23,770 nucleotides of DNA. Source: Ignavibacteriales bacterium. GTDB lineage: Bacteria; Bacteroidota; Ignavibacteria; UBA10030. The translations under genes were made by a program, and so were the position numbers. The stretch is taken from the NCBI GenBank assembly GCA_016207365.1, contig JACQPU010000050.1:1-23770 (forward strand), given 5' to 3'. The stretch's first letter is position 1. Each line of letters begins with the position of its first letter. A model generated the notes under the pieces. It had not been told where the DNA came from. It worked only from the letters and a program-made list of their open reading frames with translations, and ran no database searches. This document shows, piece by piece, positions 1 through 6,412 of the stretch.

Positions 1-298
1 CCACCGCCACGCCGCTTTTGGTATTCACGCCGGACTGAATTGCGGTCGAAACGGCTTCCCGAATTGGCATGATGAATGCTTCATCGAGTCCGAATTCGCG
101 GAACTTGCTCACGGCAAATTCCATGGCGGCGCGTTCTGCCGGAGAGCCCATCGGGCGCGGGCCAATGTCGCCGGCGATCACACGCAAATACGCGTAGGCA
201 CTGTCCTGCGAAAACGGCGTCTGTGCCGAAGCGACAGCAGCAACAAAAGCGAAACTAACGAAGAGCCTTTGAGAAAAACGAAATAATCTTGCGTTCAT
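1..298 (-). CDS. Secreted M28-type zinc peptidase, N-terminal part only (cut by window edge)
   Basis: The reading frame starts at the ATG complementary to 296-298 and stays open to base 1, giving 99 codons of a longer gene. Residues 1-25 or so look like a Sec signal peptide: basic start MNARLFRFSQR, hydrophobic core FVSFAFVAAVA, then SAQ. The mature start has a helix followed by GDIGPRPMGSPAERAAMEF, the segment that commonly opens M28 aminopeptidases (GxRxxGS, then a helix in which residues recur). The zinc ligands and any PA domain would lie outside the window. Known of the family: exported zinc exopeptidases that trim peptides. The start codon lies 44 bases inside the 3' end of the upstream hydrolase, so the two are probably co-transcribed and translationally coupled. 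An unrelated exported protein cannot be excluded on 99 residues. Confidence 0.72.
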   Translation of the reverse strand, partial: MNARLFRFSQRLFVSFAFVAAVASAQTPFSQDSAYAYLRVIAGDIGPRPMGSPAERAAMEFAVSKFREFGLDEAFIMPIREAVSTAIQSGVNTKSGVAV

Positions 299-1166
299 AC
301 TTCGTGCCTGCGATTTCCCAGATGTCCGTGTGGTTGGCCCCCGGAATGAGAACAAGTTCTTTTGGATTCCTGGCGTAATGATAGAGGGTTTTTGAGTATT
401 CATAATTGATAAGTCTGTCTTCCATGCCGTGAATGAAAAGCATGGGGATGGTGAGGGTCTGGACATCGGTCACGGGAGAGACCTCGCGTGCCTTAAAGTG
501 TGCGATGGTTTGTGACCGGCCCATGGCAACGTTACGTAAGAAGTGCCACGGCAGTTTCACGATGCGCTTTTGATAGTCCACCGAAATTGTCCTCAGGTCC
601 GTGAATCCGGCTTCCGAAATCACGGCTTTGACGCGATGATCGATTGCGGCTGCCTGGATTGCCACTGCGGCTCCCATTGACGTTCCGAACAATCCAACGT
701 TCCTGACCTTGACGTCCTTCCGCTTCTCCAGGTACGAGATCGCGGTGCTCACGTCGCGTTTTTCGTAGAACCCGTAGGTGCAGAACACCCCGCCACTTTC
801 TCCGTGGGCCCGGGAGTCGTACATCAGGACATTGAATCCGCTACGAAAGAACAGCCTCGCCAGCGCAACGCCGGCAGTCTTGCAGTCTCCCACGCCATGG
901 AGATAGATGATGGTGCCCCTGGCTTTGGTTTTGGGCTGAAGGACCAGCCATCCGCGCAACGGCAAGCCGTCGTGCGAAGTGATCACGACGTCTTCCTGCG
1001 GGATGCCGGCATCCCCGGGCTCCAACAGCGTCGTCTTTCCGATGTACCATTCCTTGGTGCGGCGCTGGGGCTGAAGAAGAATCAGAGGTCCGACGACAAG
1101 AATCACAAGCGCGGCGGAGATGAGAAAGAGAATCGCGAGGATGATCAGGGCCAGAAGGAGAGACAT
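255..1166 (-). CDS. Membrane-anchored alpha/beta hydrolase (serine hydrolase)
   Basis: This is a 303-residue protein counted from the ATG complementary to 1164-1166. A longer frame exists to 1286, but its first 40 codons translate the repeat-filled spacer, so I reject that start. Residues 3-31 form one hydrophobic segment (MSLLLALIILAILFLISAAL onward), a signal anchor. The rest is a standard alpha/beta hydrolase: oxyanion region YLHGVGD (88-94), nucleophile elbow GTSMG with Ser163, acid Asp250 in HGMEDR, and His279 in GANHTD. The set resembles the BAAT/prolyl-oligopeptidase-like hydrolases often annotated as DUF-type or acyl esterases; the substrate cannot be told. The catalytic domain probably faces the periplasm. 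It is followed by, and overlaps, the M28-type peptidase gene, which suggests an operon for extracytoplasmic hydrolysis. Confidence 0.85.
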   Translation of the reverse strand: MSLLLALIILAILFLISAALVILVVGPLILLQPQRRTKEWYIGKTTLLEPGDAGIPQEDVVITSHDGLPLRGWLVLQPKTKARGTIIYLHGVGDCKTAGVALARLFFRSGFNVLMYDSRAHGESGGVFCTYGFYEKRDVSTAISYLEKRKDVKVRNVGLFGTSMGAAVAIQAAAIDHRVKAVISEAGFTDLRTISVDYQKRIVKLPWHFLRNVAMGRSQTIAHFKAREVSPVTDVQTLTIPMLFIHGMEDRLINYEYSKTLYHYARNPKELVLIPGANHTDIWEIAGTKYERKIISFFSKALR

Positions 1167-1188
1167 TTGATGAGATTTGGTGGATGGG

Positions 1189-1219
1189 AGAATATAGGAA
1201 GTGGTGGATAGGAATGCAA
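1189..1219 (-). promoter_or_regulatory. Candidate Bacteroidota-type promoter for the hydrolase gene
   Basis: Read on the minus strand, TTG (1217-1219) is followed after 20 bases by TATATTCT (1189-1196), close to the TAnnTTTG -7 element of Bacteroidota. The ATG of the hydrolase is 22 bases further on. The last two bases of the -7 box do not fit, and the stretch is itself a degenerate repeat, so support is modest. Confidence 0.35.
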
Positions 1220-1240
1220 TGGGAGGGATTGAGGAAGCAC

Positions 1241-1353
1241 GAAATACGAAATCTGAAATTCGAAACAATATCGAAGTTCGAAGCACGAAACCAGGTTTGG
1301 AATTTCGGTTTTCGGATTTGTTTCGGGTTTCGTATTTCGATATTCGAAATTCC
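1241..1353. repeat. Mirror-symmetric heptad palindrome, GAAANNY words
   Basis: Between the divergent hydrolase and glycosyltransferase genes, the left arm (1241-1286) is divided into words that all begin with GAA: three of 7 bases, one of 11 (GAAACAATATC, 1262-1272), and two of 7. The right arm (1299-1345) ends each word in TTC, with lengths 8, 7, 11, 7, 7, 7, the same order mirrored; its 11-base word is at 1314-1324. The centre is the small palindrome AAACC-A-GGTTT (1288-1298). The reverse complement of the right-hand long word is GAAACAAATCC, so the two long words agree at the first seven bases. Elsewhere the GAA/TTC triplets pair and the other positions vary. The extent was set by eye. Confidence 0.8.
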
Positions 1354-1388
1354 TCTCAGGTCTCTTTCTTTTCCCAAATATTCTCTCT

Positions 1389-2519
1389 ATGTTTCCTTGC
1401 GTGAAACTACCGCCTGACCATCAGATCGCACTCGTCCACGACTGGCTGACGGGCATGCGCGGCGGAGAAAAAGTACTCGAAGTTCTGTGCGAGCTTTTTC
1501 CCGAGGCTCCCATCTTCACCCTCCTTCATAATTCCCTATCGGTTTCGCGGATCATCGAGAGCCATCCCATCAAAACATCATTCATCCAACATCTCCCGCT
1601 CAAGCGTTCGCATTATAGGTCTTATCTTCCGCTTTTTCCGAAAGCCATCGAATCCTTCGATTTTTCCGGATTTCGACTCATCATCTCAACGAGCCATGCA
1701 GTTGCCAAGGGCGCTATTCCCCGGAAGAACGCTCTTCACATTTGTTATTGTCACACGCCCATGCGTTATGTGTGGGAGCAGTACGATGAGTACTTTGGTC
1801 CCGGTAGGGCCAGCGTAGTTACGCGGGCTGTTATGCATAGGGTCGCTCCCCGCCTCCGGGCCTGGGATGTTCGCACAAGCGACCGTGTGCACGCGTTCAT
1901 CGCAAACTCGCGAAATGTCGCAGATCGCATCCGAAATTATTACGGGCGTCCGGCCGAGGTGTTGCATGCTCCCGTCGATGTCTCGACGTTTCCTCTCTCT
2001 CTGACGAACGACGGTTCCTATCTTATGGTCAGCGCACTCGTTCCATACAAAAGAATAGAACTGGCGATCGAGGCATGTGAGCGACTTGGAAGAACGCTGA
2101 AGATCGTGGGGATCGGACCGGAGCTGAAGAAACTCCGATCACGGGAGAGCCGGATTATCAGTTTTCTCGGTTGGCAATCCGATGTGGAGCTTTCCAGGCT
2201 GTACGGTTTATGTCGCGCCCTCCTGTTCCCCGGTGTTGAGGATTTCGGCATCGTTCCCTTGGAGGCCATGGCGTGCGGCAAACCGGTGATTGCCTTCGCC
2301 CGCGGAGGGGCTCTGGAGACGGTGGTGGACGGTGAAACCGGGGTGTTGTTTGCCGAACAGACTGTTGACTCTCTGGTCGAAGCAATAAGGAAATCTGAAA
2401 CCATGATATTTAGTCCCGCCGCCATACGCAAGCATGCGCAGCAATTCGACAGGCCGCACTTTCAAAGTCGCCTTAAGACAATGATCGAGCGCATTGCAGG
2501 TGAGCACGCTCAGGCCTGA
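1389..2519 (+). CDS. Family 4 glycosyltransferase (WbaZ-like GT-B fold)
   Basis: This is a 376-residue GT-B glycosyltransferase. The N-terminal domain opens with IALVHDWLTGMRGGEKVLE (about 13-31), which is typical of the WbaZ-like GT4 group, and carries the conserved HTPMRYVWE segment near residue 120. The C-terminal nucleotide-sugar domain has VSALVPYKRIELAIEA and the family E-x7-E motif: Glu284 and Glu292 in EDFGIVPLE, followed by AMACGKPVIAF. Known of the family: retaining transfer from NDP-sugars, often mannose, in O-antigen or exopolysaccharide synthesis; donor and acceptor are unknown here. No transmembrane segment is seen, so a cytoplasmic or membrane-peripheral location is likely. The start is uncertain. 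ATG 1389 lacks a ribosome site and sits in repeat-like sequence, and GTG 1401 is an alternative that would remove four residues. The gene stands alone, without other sugar genes in view. Confidence 0.9.
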   Translation: MFPCVKLPPDHQIALVHDWLTGMRGGEKVLEVLCELFPEAPIFTLLHNSLSVSRIIESHPIKTSFIQHLPLKRSHYRSYLPLFPKAIESFDFSGFRLIISTSHAVAKGAIPRKNALHICYCHTPMRYVWEQYDEYFGPGRASVVTRAVMHRVAPRLRAWDVRTSDRVHAFIANSRNVADRIRNYYGRPAEVLHAPVDVSTFPLSLTNDGSYLMVSALVPYKRIELAIEACERLGRTLKIVGIGPELKKLRSRESRIISFLGWQSDVELSRLYGLCRALLFPGVEDFGIVPLEAMACGKPVIAFARGGALETVVDGETGVLFAEQTVDSLVEAIRKSETMIFSPAAIRKHAQQFDRPHFQSRLKTMIERIAGEHAQA

Positions 2520-2530
2520 TTCAAAAATCC

Positions 2531-2562
2531 TTTGACTTTCCTGCCTCTTTTTCCTATCTTTT
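2531..2562 (+). promoter_or_regulatory. Candidate Bacteroidota-type promoter for the M23 peptidase/bactofilin pair
   Basis: TTTG (2531-2534) is separated by 20 bases from TATCTTTT (2555-2562), matching TTTG-N19/20-TAnnTTTG except for the last base. It lies 57 bases before the ATG of the M23 gene. Just before that gene, GGAGGAG (from 2600) could serve as a ribosome site, and CACCAAGTTGGTG (from 2586) is a small perfect palindrome. Confidence 0.5.
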
Positions 2563-2618
2563 TTGGCTGTTTTTCGGGGTTTACCACCAAGTTGGTGATG
2601 GAGGAGCGCTGACGCCAC

Positions 2619-3491
2619 ATGCCTGCCGATTCACCGCACCACGCTACCAAGAAGAGAGGCTATACTTTTCTTCTTGTTCCGAATGACGATATTGCCAAAC
2701 CCAAAAGCCTCCGGCTCGCGTTCTGGCAGGTTGTGCTTCTGGTGTGGGGCATTGTCGGTGGAATCGTAGGACTGGTGTTCGTACTGCTGATCTACACGCC
2801 CCTGGGCATATGGGTCAGTATCCCAAATCCGGCACTCGAAATCCGCTACACGCAACAACTTGTGCTCCTGAACCAGAAGATGGCGTCGCTCTTGGAGGAA
2901 ATGGTTCAGCTACGATCGTACAACGTCAAGCTCCGGAACGCCCTTGGTGAGAATGCGGTGGCGACTGACTCCGGCATTGTGGTAACGGGAACCGTGCGAA
3001 AAGAAACAGACGGGCGGGCGCGGGAATCGCGGCGACCGCCGTCCTACAGTATTACCCAGGCCGCATCGTATCCGCTGCAACTTGGTGCTGAGAACGGCAT
3101 CAATTACAAGATCTCGTTTCCGGCAATTATTCCGACGGAAGGATATGTGACGCGCGGATTCGAGCCTCAACAGAGACACTTCGGCCTGGACATTGCCGGT
3201 ACCATTGGGACGCCGGTGAACGCCGCGGCGGATGGTTACGTGGTGTTTGCGGGATGGACGGTCGATGAGGGCTACGTGCTGATTGTTTCGCATACGGATG
3301 GCTTCCTGACATTCTACAAGCACAATCAATCCCTTCTCAAAGGAGCGAATGTGTTTGTCAAGAGGGGAGAACCTATTGCTTTGCTCGGCAATTCCGGACG
3401 GATGAGTTCAGGGCCACATCTGCATTTCGAAATCTGGAAGGACGGCACTCCGGTCGATCCTTCGGCGTATTTGTTGAATATCCATCTCTAA
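2619..3491 (+). CDS. Membrane-anchored M23 (LytM-type) murein endopeptidase
   Basis: This is a 290-residue bitopic protein. About 30 polar residues come first, then one strong transmembrane segment (about 35-65, VVLLVWGIVGGIVGLVFVLL), then a short coiled-coil-like stretch (about 80-110, QQLVLLNQKMASLLEEMVQL) and a linker. The C-terminal M23 domain runs from about 170 to 288. Zinc-site residues are visible: His187 and Asp191 in HFGLD, and the HLH of GPHLHFE at 267-269; YKHN supplies the usual catalytic histidine region. Family role: cutting peptide cross-links in peptidoglycan to shape or divide the cell wall, in the periplasm. All zinc ligands are present, so it looks active rather than an EnvC-type activator. 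The bactofilin gene starts 13 bases after its stop; such M23-bactofilin pairs act together in cell-shape control in other bacteria. Confidence 0.93.
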   Translation: MPADSPHHATKKRGYTFLLVPNDDIAKPKSLRLAFWQVVLLVWGIVGGIVGLVFVLLIYTPLGIWVSIPNPALEIRYTQQLVLLNQKMASLLEEMVQLRSYNVKLRNALGENAVATDSGIVVTGTVRKETDGRARESRRPPSYSITQAASYPLQLGAENGINYKISFPAIIPTEGYVTRGFEPQQRHFGLDIAGTIGTPVNAAADGYVVFAGWTVDEGYVLIVSHTDGFLTFYKHNQSLLKGANVFVKRGEPIALLGNSGRMSSGPHLHFEIWKDGTPVDPSAYLLNIHL

Positions 3492-3504
3492 TTCTGAGCT
3501 CATC

Positions 3505-3867
3505 GTGGCAAAGAACGATCCAGTCAAAGAACTGAACATTATCGGACCCGGCACCGTCATCGAAGGCAAGATCCGCAGTCAGGGGAGTGTACGTGTGGAC
3601 GGGAAGGTGATTGGCGAAGTCGCGGCAAGCGAGTCACTGGCTGTCGGATCAACGGGGGAAATCGAAGGGAACTGCTCGGCCAAGAATGTGACGGTGGGTG
3701 GAAAGATCAAGGGATCGATCAACGCCGCAGAAAAGATTGTGTTTGAAGGCCGGTCGACCGTCCGGGGAGATATACGAGCTACTCGGCTGGTGATCGACGA
3801 AGGATGTATGTTCGACGGCCGCGTGACGATGGCCGACCGTGGCTCGTCGTACGAGCAGAGACATTAA
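3505..3867 (+). CDS. Bactofilin (polymer-forming cytoskeletal protein)
   Basis: This is a 120-residue protein with the bactofilin core: NIIGPGTVIEGKIRSQGSVRVDG, then short glycine-rich repeats (GKVIGEV, GEIEGNC, GKIKGSI, STVRGDI) that would stack as a right-handed beta-helix, and a short polar tail (GSSYEQRH). Length and order fit the family, which assembles into filaments without nucleotide on the inner face of the membrane. The start is a GTG at 3505, 13 bases after the M23 gene stop, with no strong Shine-Dalgarno, so translation is probably coupled. Inferred role: a scaffold placing the neighbouring endopeptidase for cell curvature, stalk or width control. No cysteine cluster or transmembrane segment is seen. 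Confidence 0.95.
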   Translation: MAKNDPVKELNIIGPGTVIEGKIRSQGSVRVDGKVIGEVAASESLAVGSTGEIEGNCSAKNVTVGGKIKGSINAAEKIVFEGRSTVRGDIRATRLVIDEGCMFDGRVTMADRGSSYEQRH

Positions 3868-3882
3868 ATCGGCCTCAACAAC

Positions 3883-3965
3883 TTCGATATTCAACATTCA
3901 TTATTGGACATTCGATATTGCTCTTATGTAATGTCGACTATCGATATCGAACACCGAATGTCGAA
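3883..3965. repeat. Mirror-symmetric heptad palindrome, TTCGATA words
   Basis: In the bactofilin/atpZ-like spacer, the left arm is five 7-base words (3883-3917), four beginning TTC and one TTG; the first and fifth are both TTCGATA. After a 13-base centre (3918-3930), the right arm (3931-3965) is again five 7-base words on the opposite strand. Its outer three read TTCGACA, TTCGGTG and TTCGATA as reverse complement. The two inner right words slip by one base (TCGATAG, TCGACAT). The spacer contains no open frame and no clear promoter. The word core (CGAA on one strand) is shared with the element at 1241-1353. Confidence 0.72.
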
Positions 3966-3982
3966 TTGGTTAAGGTGATGAT

Positions 3983-4267
3983 GTGTCCCCGGATCCGACA
4001 GGGAAGAACGAAAAGAAATCAGGGGACAATCGGCCGTGGACGGATGTTCTCAGAGAATACTCACCCTTTCTGACGCTGGGTTTCCAACTTGCTGCCGCAG
4101 TTGTTGTTTTTTTTCTTCTTGGGGCATGGCTTGATGCCCGGTGGGACACGTCACCATGGTTGAAGCTTGCAGGCCTGCTTCTCGGTTCCATTGGCGGTTT
4201 TGTGAAATTCTTTACGACTATTGCACGCTTTGAGCGCAAGGAACATGAACGCGGAAAAAAGGATTAA
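3983..4267 (+). CDS. AtpZ/AtpI-family F-type ATP synthase assembly protein
   Basis: This is a 94-residue protein with a polar N-terminus and two transmembrane segments (about 29-49, LTLGFQLAAAVVVFFLLGAW; about 60-80, LKLAGLLLGSIGGFVKFF), ending in a charged tail. GxWLDxRWxTSPW followed by GxxLGxxGGF is the typical pattern of the small AtpZ-like proteins that open atp operons. Known of the family: assists c-ring assembly or ion supply to the F0 part. The start is GTG 3983, preceded at good distance by AAGGTGAT (3972-3979); there is an in-frame stop at 3971, so no earlier start is possible. Its 3' end overlaps the next gene by 23 bases. It lies directly after the heptad palindrome, and no promoter of its own was recognised. 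Confidence 0.88.
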   Translation: MSPDPTGKNEKKSGDNRPWTDVLREYSPFLTLGFQLAAAVVVFFLLGAWLDARWDTSPWLKLAGLLLGSIGGFVKFFTTIARFERKEHERGKKD

Positions 4268-4679
4268 CTGGCTTACCAGACTGCTGTCCGGCTGGTCGTT
4301 TCTGGGATGGGTCGTGCTCTGGTACGCAATCCTGACCGCGGCAGGATATCTGATTGCATCGAAGCTTGAGGCTGAGCACCACGAGGAAAGCGTTCTTGCA
4401 GGCGCGATGATCAGTCTTACGAATTTCCTGCTGGGATTTGTCTCCGTGGAATACGCGTTCGATAAATCCCACACAACATTTTTGAAAATCGTGCTCGGCG
4501 GAATGGTTGGGCGGTTGATGATAATGGCCCTGGTTGTGCTTCTGTTGATCAAGGTGTATTCGTTCGATGCTCTCTCCCTCATGCTGACGTTGCTTGGATA
4601 TTACGCTGTCAATCTCACGCTGGAAATTGTGTTCTTGCAGAAAAAAGTCTCTCTGAAAAATACGATTCCGCAAACGTGA
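4245..4679 (+). CDS. AtpI-like membrane protein of the ATP synthase operon
   Basis: This is a 144-residue protein from ATG 4245, preceded by AAGGA (4238-4242). A TTG at 4221 in the same frame would lie deeper inside the previous gene and is not preferred. Four hydrophobic segments are visible: about 17-40 (GWSFLGWVVLWYAILTAAGY), 52-72, 80-102 and 108-130, with LKIVLGGMVGRLMIMALVVL in the third. The layout and position between the AtpZ-like gene and atpB fit the ATP synthase I (AtpI) group, whose members help build the c-ring and are not part of the finished enzyme. It overlaps the previous gene by 23 bases and atpB by four (GTGA). Assignment rests mainly on position and topology. Confidence 0.75.
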   Translation: MNAEKRINWLTRLLSGWSFLGWVVLWYAILTAAGYLIASKLEAEHHEESVLAGAMISLTNFLLGFVSVEYAFDKSHTTFLKIVLGGMVGRLMIMALVVLLLIKVYSFDALSLMLTLLGYYAVNLTLEIVFLQKKVSLKNTIPQT

Positions 4680-5590
4680 TCGATCCCCTGACGCCCCCGG
4701 ATACACTCCAGACGTCTCACGCCGACACCGTTGCTGCGGCCGTGCAGCACGGCGGGGCAGCCCGAGAGCTGTCTGGCGGGGACTTCGACTTCAATCATCT
4801 CCTCGAACACCTCTACGATTCCCGGACGCTTGAATTTCCGGGCGGGCATTGGGACATCCCCGCGTTTCCTCCGGTTCAGATAGGCAGCCTTACCATCGAC
4901 CTCTCGATCACAAAGCACGTTTTCTTTCTGCTGTTTGCGGCGATGCTGTTGACGATCGCTGCCGTTGCCGCGTCAAGGAAAATCAGAAAACGTCCCGTCC
5001 CGACAGGATTTGCCAATGTGGTTGAAGTGTTTGTGGTCTTCATCAGGGACGAGATTATCCTTCCAACAATGGGTCCGGCCGGACTCAAGTACACGCCGTT
5101 CATTCTTACCACGTTCCTGTACATTCTGATCATGAACCTGCTTGGTCTGGTGCCCTTCGGGGCGTCGGCTACAGGAAACATCTCTGTGACGGCGGGACTT
5201 GCCCTTGTTGCCTTTATCATGATTCAGGTCGCTGCCATCCGCGCGCAGGGTCTGACGCACTATTTGGCCCATTTCACGGGCGGAGTCGCCTGGTGGCTCT
5301 GGCCCATTATGATTCCCATTGAGGTTCTTGGGATCTTTACGAAGGCCTTCGCTCTCTGCATGCGGTTGTTTGCCAACATGAGCGGTGGTCATATTGTCAT
5401 CCTGGCCCTCCTCGGATTCATTTTCCTCGCAAAATCCATTTTCTTCGCACCGATTCCCGTAATCTTTGTTGTGGCCATTTATCTTCTGGAACTGCTTGTG
5501 GCCTTTATCCAGGCGTACGTGTTTGCAATGCTCACGTCGCTCTTCATGGGTCTCGGGATTCCGCAGGGCGAGGAACAACACGGGCACTAA
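4676..5590 (+). CDS. atpB: F-type ATP synthase subunit a
   Basis: This is a 304-residue protein, somewhat longer than the 271 of E. coli because of a polar N-terminal stretch of about 75 residues (LEHLYDSRTLEFPGGHWDIP). Such leaders are common in this phylum. The membrane part has NLLGLVPFG (about 152-160), then CMRLFANMSGGHI with the essential Arg230, and a last helix with LLELLVAFIQAYVFAMLTSL. Role: stator subunit providing the half-channels by which protons reach the c-ring in the inner membrane. The start is GTG 4676, overlapping the previous stop as GTGA, so translation is coupled. No defect is visible. Confidence 0.97.
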   Translation: MIDPLTPPDTLQTSHADTVAAAVQHGGAARELSGGDFDFNHLLEHLYDSRTLEFPGGHWDIPAFPPVQIGSLTIDLSITKHVFFLLFAAMLLTIAAVAASRKIRKRPVPTGFANVVEVFVVFIRDEIILPTMGPAGLKYTPFILTTFLYILIMNLLGLVPFGASATGNISVTAGLALVAFIMIQVAAIRAQGLTHYLAHFTGGVAWWLWPIMIPIEVLGIFTKAFALCMRLFANMSGGHIVILALLGFIFLAKSIFFAPIPVIFVVAIYLLELLVAFIQAYVFAMLTSLFMGLGIPQGEEQHGH

Positions 5591-5630
5591 ACGGTTCTTG
5601 TTTAATCACACACTCGAAACAATTTCTATC

Positions 5631-5636
5631 AGGAGG
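5631..5636 (+). promoter_or_regulatory. Strong Shine-Dalgarno site before atpE
   Basis: AGGAGG lies nine bases before the atpE ATG (5646). It is stronger than the sites before most neighbouring genes. That fits the need for many c subunits per enzyme, and it fixes the start at 5646 although the frame is open far upstream. Confidence 0.8.
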
Positions 5637-5645
5637 AATTCATCA

Positions 5646-5873
5646 ATGGAAGCAACAGCGTATGCGTATCTTGCCGCCGGCTTTGGTGCGGGTCTGGTCA
5701 TTCTCGGTGCAGCATTCGGTATCGGGAAACTTGCATCGTCCGCCATGGAAGCCAGCGGTCGCCAGCCCGAAGTTGCCGGACCGGTCCGTACATCCATGAT
5801 CATCGCAGCAGCGCTGATCGAAGGAGCAACGTTTTTTGCTCTTGCGATTTGCATTCTTCTTGCCCTGAAGTAG
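5646..5873 (+). CDS. atpE: F-type ATP synthase subunit c (proton-type)
   Basis: This is a 75-residue hairpin of two transmembrane helices joined by the polar loop SGRQPE. Helix 1 is glycine/alanine-rich (GFGAGLVILGAAFGIGK). Helix 2 carries the ion-binding Glu59 in ALIEGATFFAL. Compared by eye with the Ilyobacter sodium-type ring, the helix-1 glutamine is replaced by isoleucine and the residues after the glutamate are GAT instead of ST, so the sodium ligand set is missing and proton coupling is inferred. The ring subunits turn in the membrane against subunit a. The frame is open from 5466, but the strong ribosome site at 5631 and family length set the start at 5646. Confidence 0.97.
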   Translation: MEATAYAYLAAGFGAGLVILGAAFGIGKLASSAMEASGRQPEVAGPVRTSMIIAAALIEGATFFALAICILLALK

Positions 5874-5907
5874 TCGCGCAACGGTAGAACAGACAAAGGG
5901 CTCGCCT

Positions 5908-6393
5908 ATGTTCGATATCAATCCGGGATTGAGTATCTGGACCACGGTTGTGTTCGTGCTCCTGGTTCTGGTGCTCGGGAAGTTCGCGTGGAAACCATTG
6001 CTCAAGACTCTGCAGGACCGCGAGCAGAAGATTCGCGACTCGCTTGAGCAGGCAGAACGTGCGCGGGCAGAGGCGGCAGAGCTGCTGAAGCAGAATGAAC
6101 GCAATATGGCAAAGGCCGAGGAGGAGTATCAAAAGATTGTCCGGGAGGCGCGGGCGCTCGGAGACAGGATGAAGGAAGAAATTGTCACGAAGGCCCACCA
6201 GCAGGCCCAGCATGAATTGCAGGCCGCAAAAGACGAGATCCAGAGGGACATCGAAGCGGCGAAGCAGCAGCTGCGCGACGAGGTCGCGGATCTTGCCGTC
6301 AAAGCCGCGGAAAAGATCCTCGACGAAACCCTGGATCCTGTAAGGCATAAGAAGATCATCGACAAGGCCGTCGATCAGTTAAAAAACAACTAA
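5908..6393 (+). CDS. atpF: F-type ATP synthase subunit b
   Basis: This is a 161-residue protein: a short N-terminus (MFDINPGLSIWT), one transmembrane helix (about 9-30, TTVVFVLLVLVLGKFAW), then a long charged helix rich in Glu, Lys, Gln and Ala to the end (REQKIRDSLEQAERARAEAA), as expected for the peripheral stalk dimer. The C-terminal part (LAVKAAEKILDETLD) is the usual delta-contact region. Role: stator linking subunit a to F1. AAAGGG (5895-5900) may be the ribosome site. Only one b gene is present, so the stalk is probably a homodimer, with no b/b' split. Confidence 0.96.
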   Translation: MFDINPGLSIWTTVVFVLLVLVLGKFAWKPLLKTLQDREQKIRDSLEQAERARAEAAELLKQNERNMAKAEEEYQKIVREARALGDRMKEEIVTKAHQQAQHELQAAKDEIQRDIEAAKQQLRDEVADLAVKAAEKILDETLDPVRHKKIIDKAVDQLKNN

Positions 6394-6412
6394 CGCAGCG
6401 AGAGCCGAAACC

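Noticed and set aside
76..258. A 60-codon plus-strand frame at the left edge
   Set aside because: It is antisense to the M28-type peptidase start, which shows a signal peptide and family motif; the plus frame is Arg/Gln-rich with no motif.
1167..1286. 40-codon N-terminal extension of the hydrolase
   Set aside because: It is encoded by repeat sequence, has no family likeness, and would place a polar Ser/Pro-rich leader before a good signal anchor.
1184..1417. Short plus-strand frames over the hydrolase/glycosyltransferase spacer
   Set aside because: They translate the heptad palindrome into repetitive peptides (RNLKFE, FGFRIC and the like) and have no ribosome site.
2511..2520. TCAGGCCTGA palindrome at the glycosyltransferase stop as a terminator
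   Set aside because: The stem has no loop and no T run follows directly; the nearby T-rich stretch belongs to the promoter candidate.
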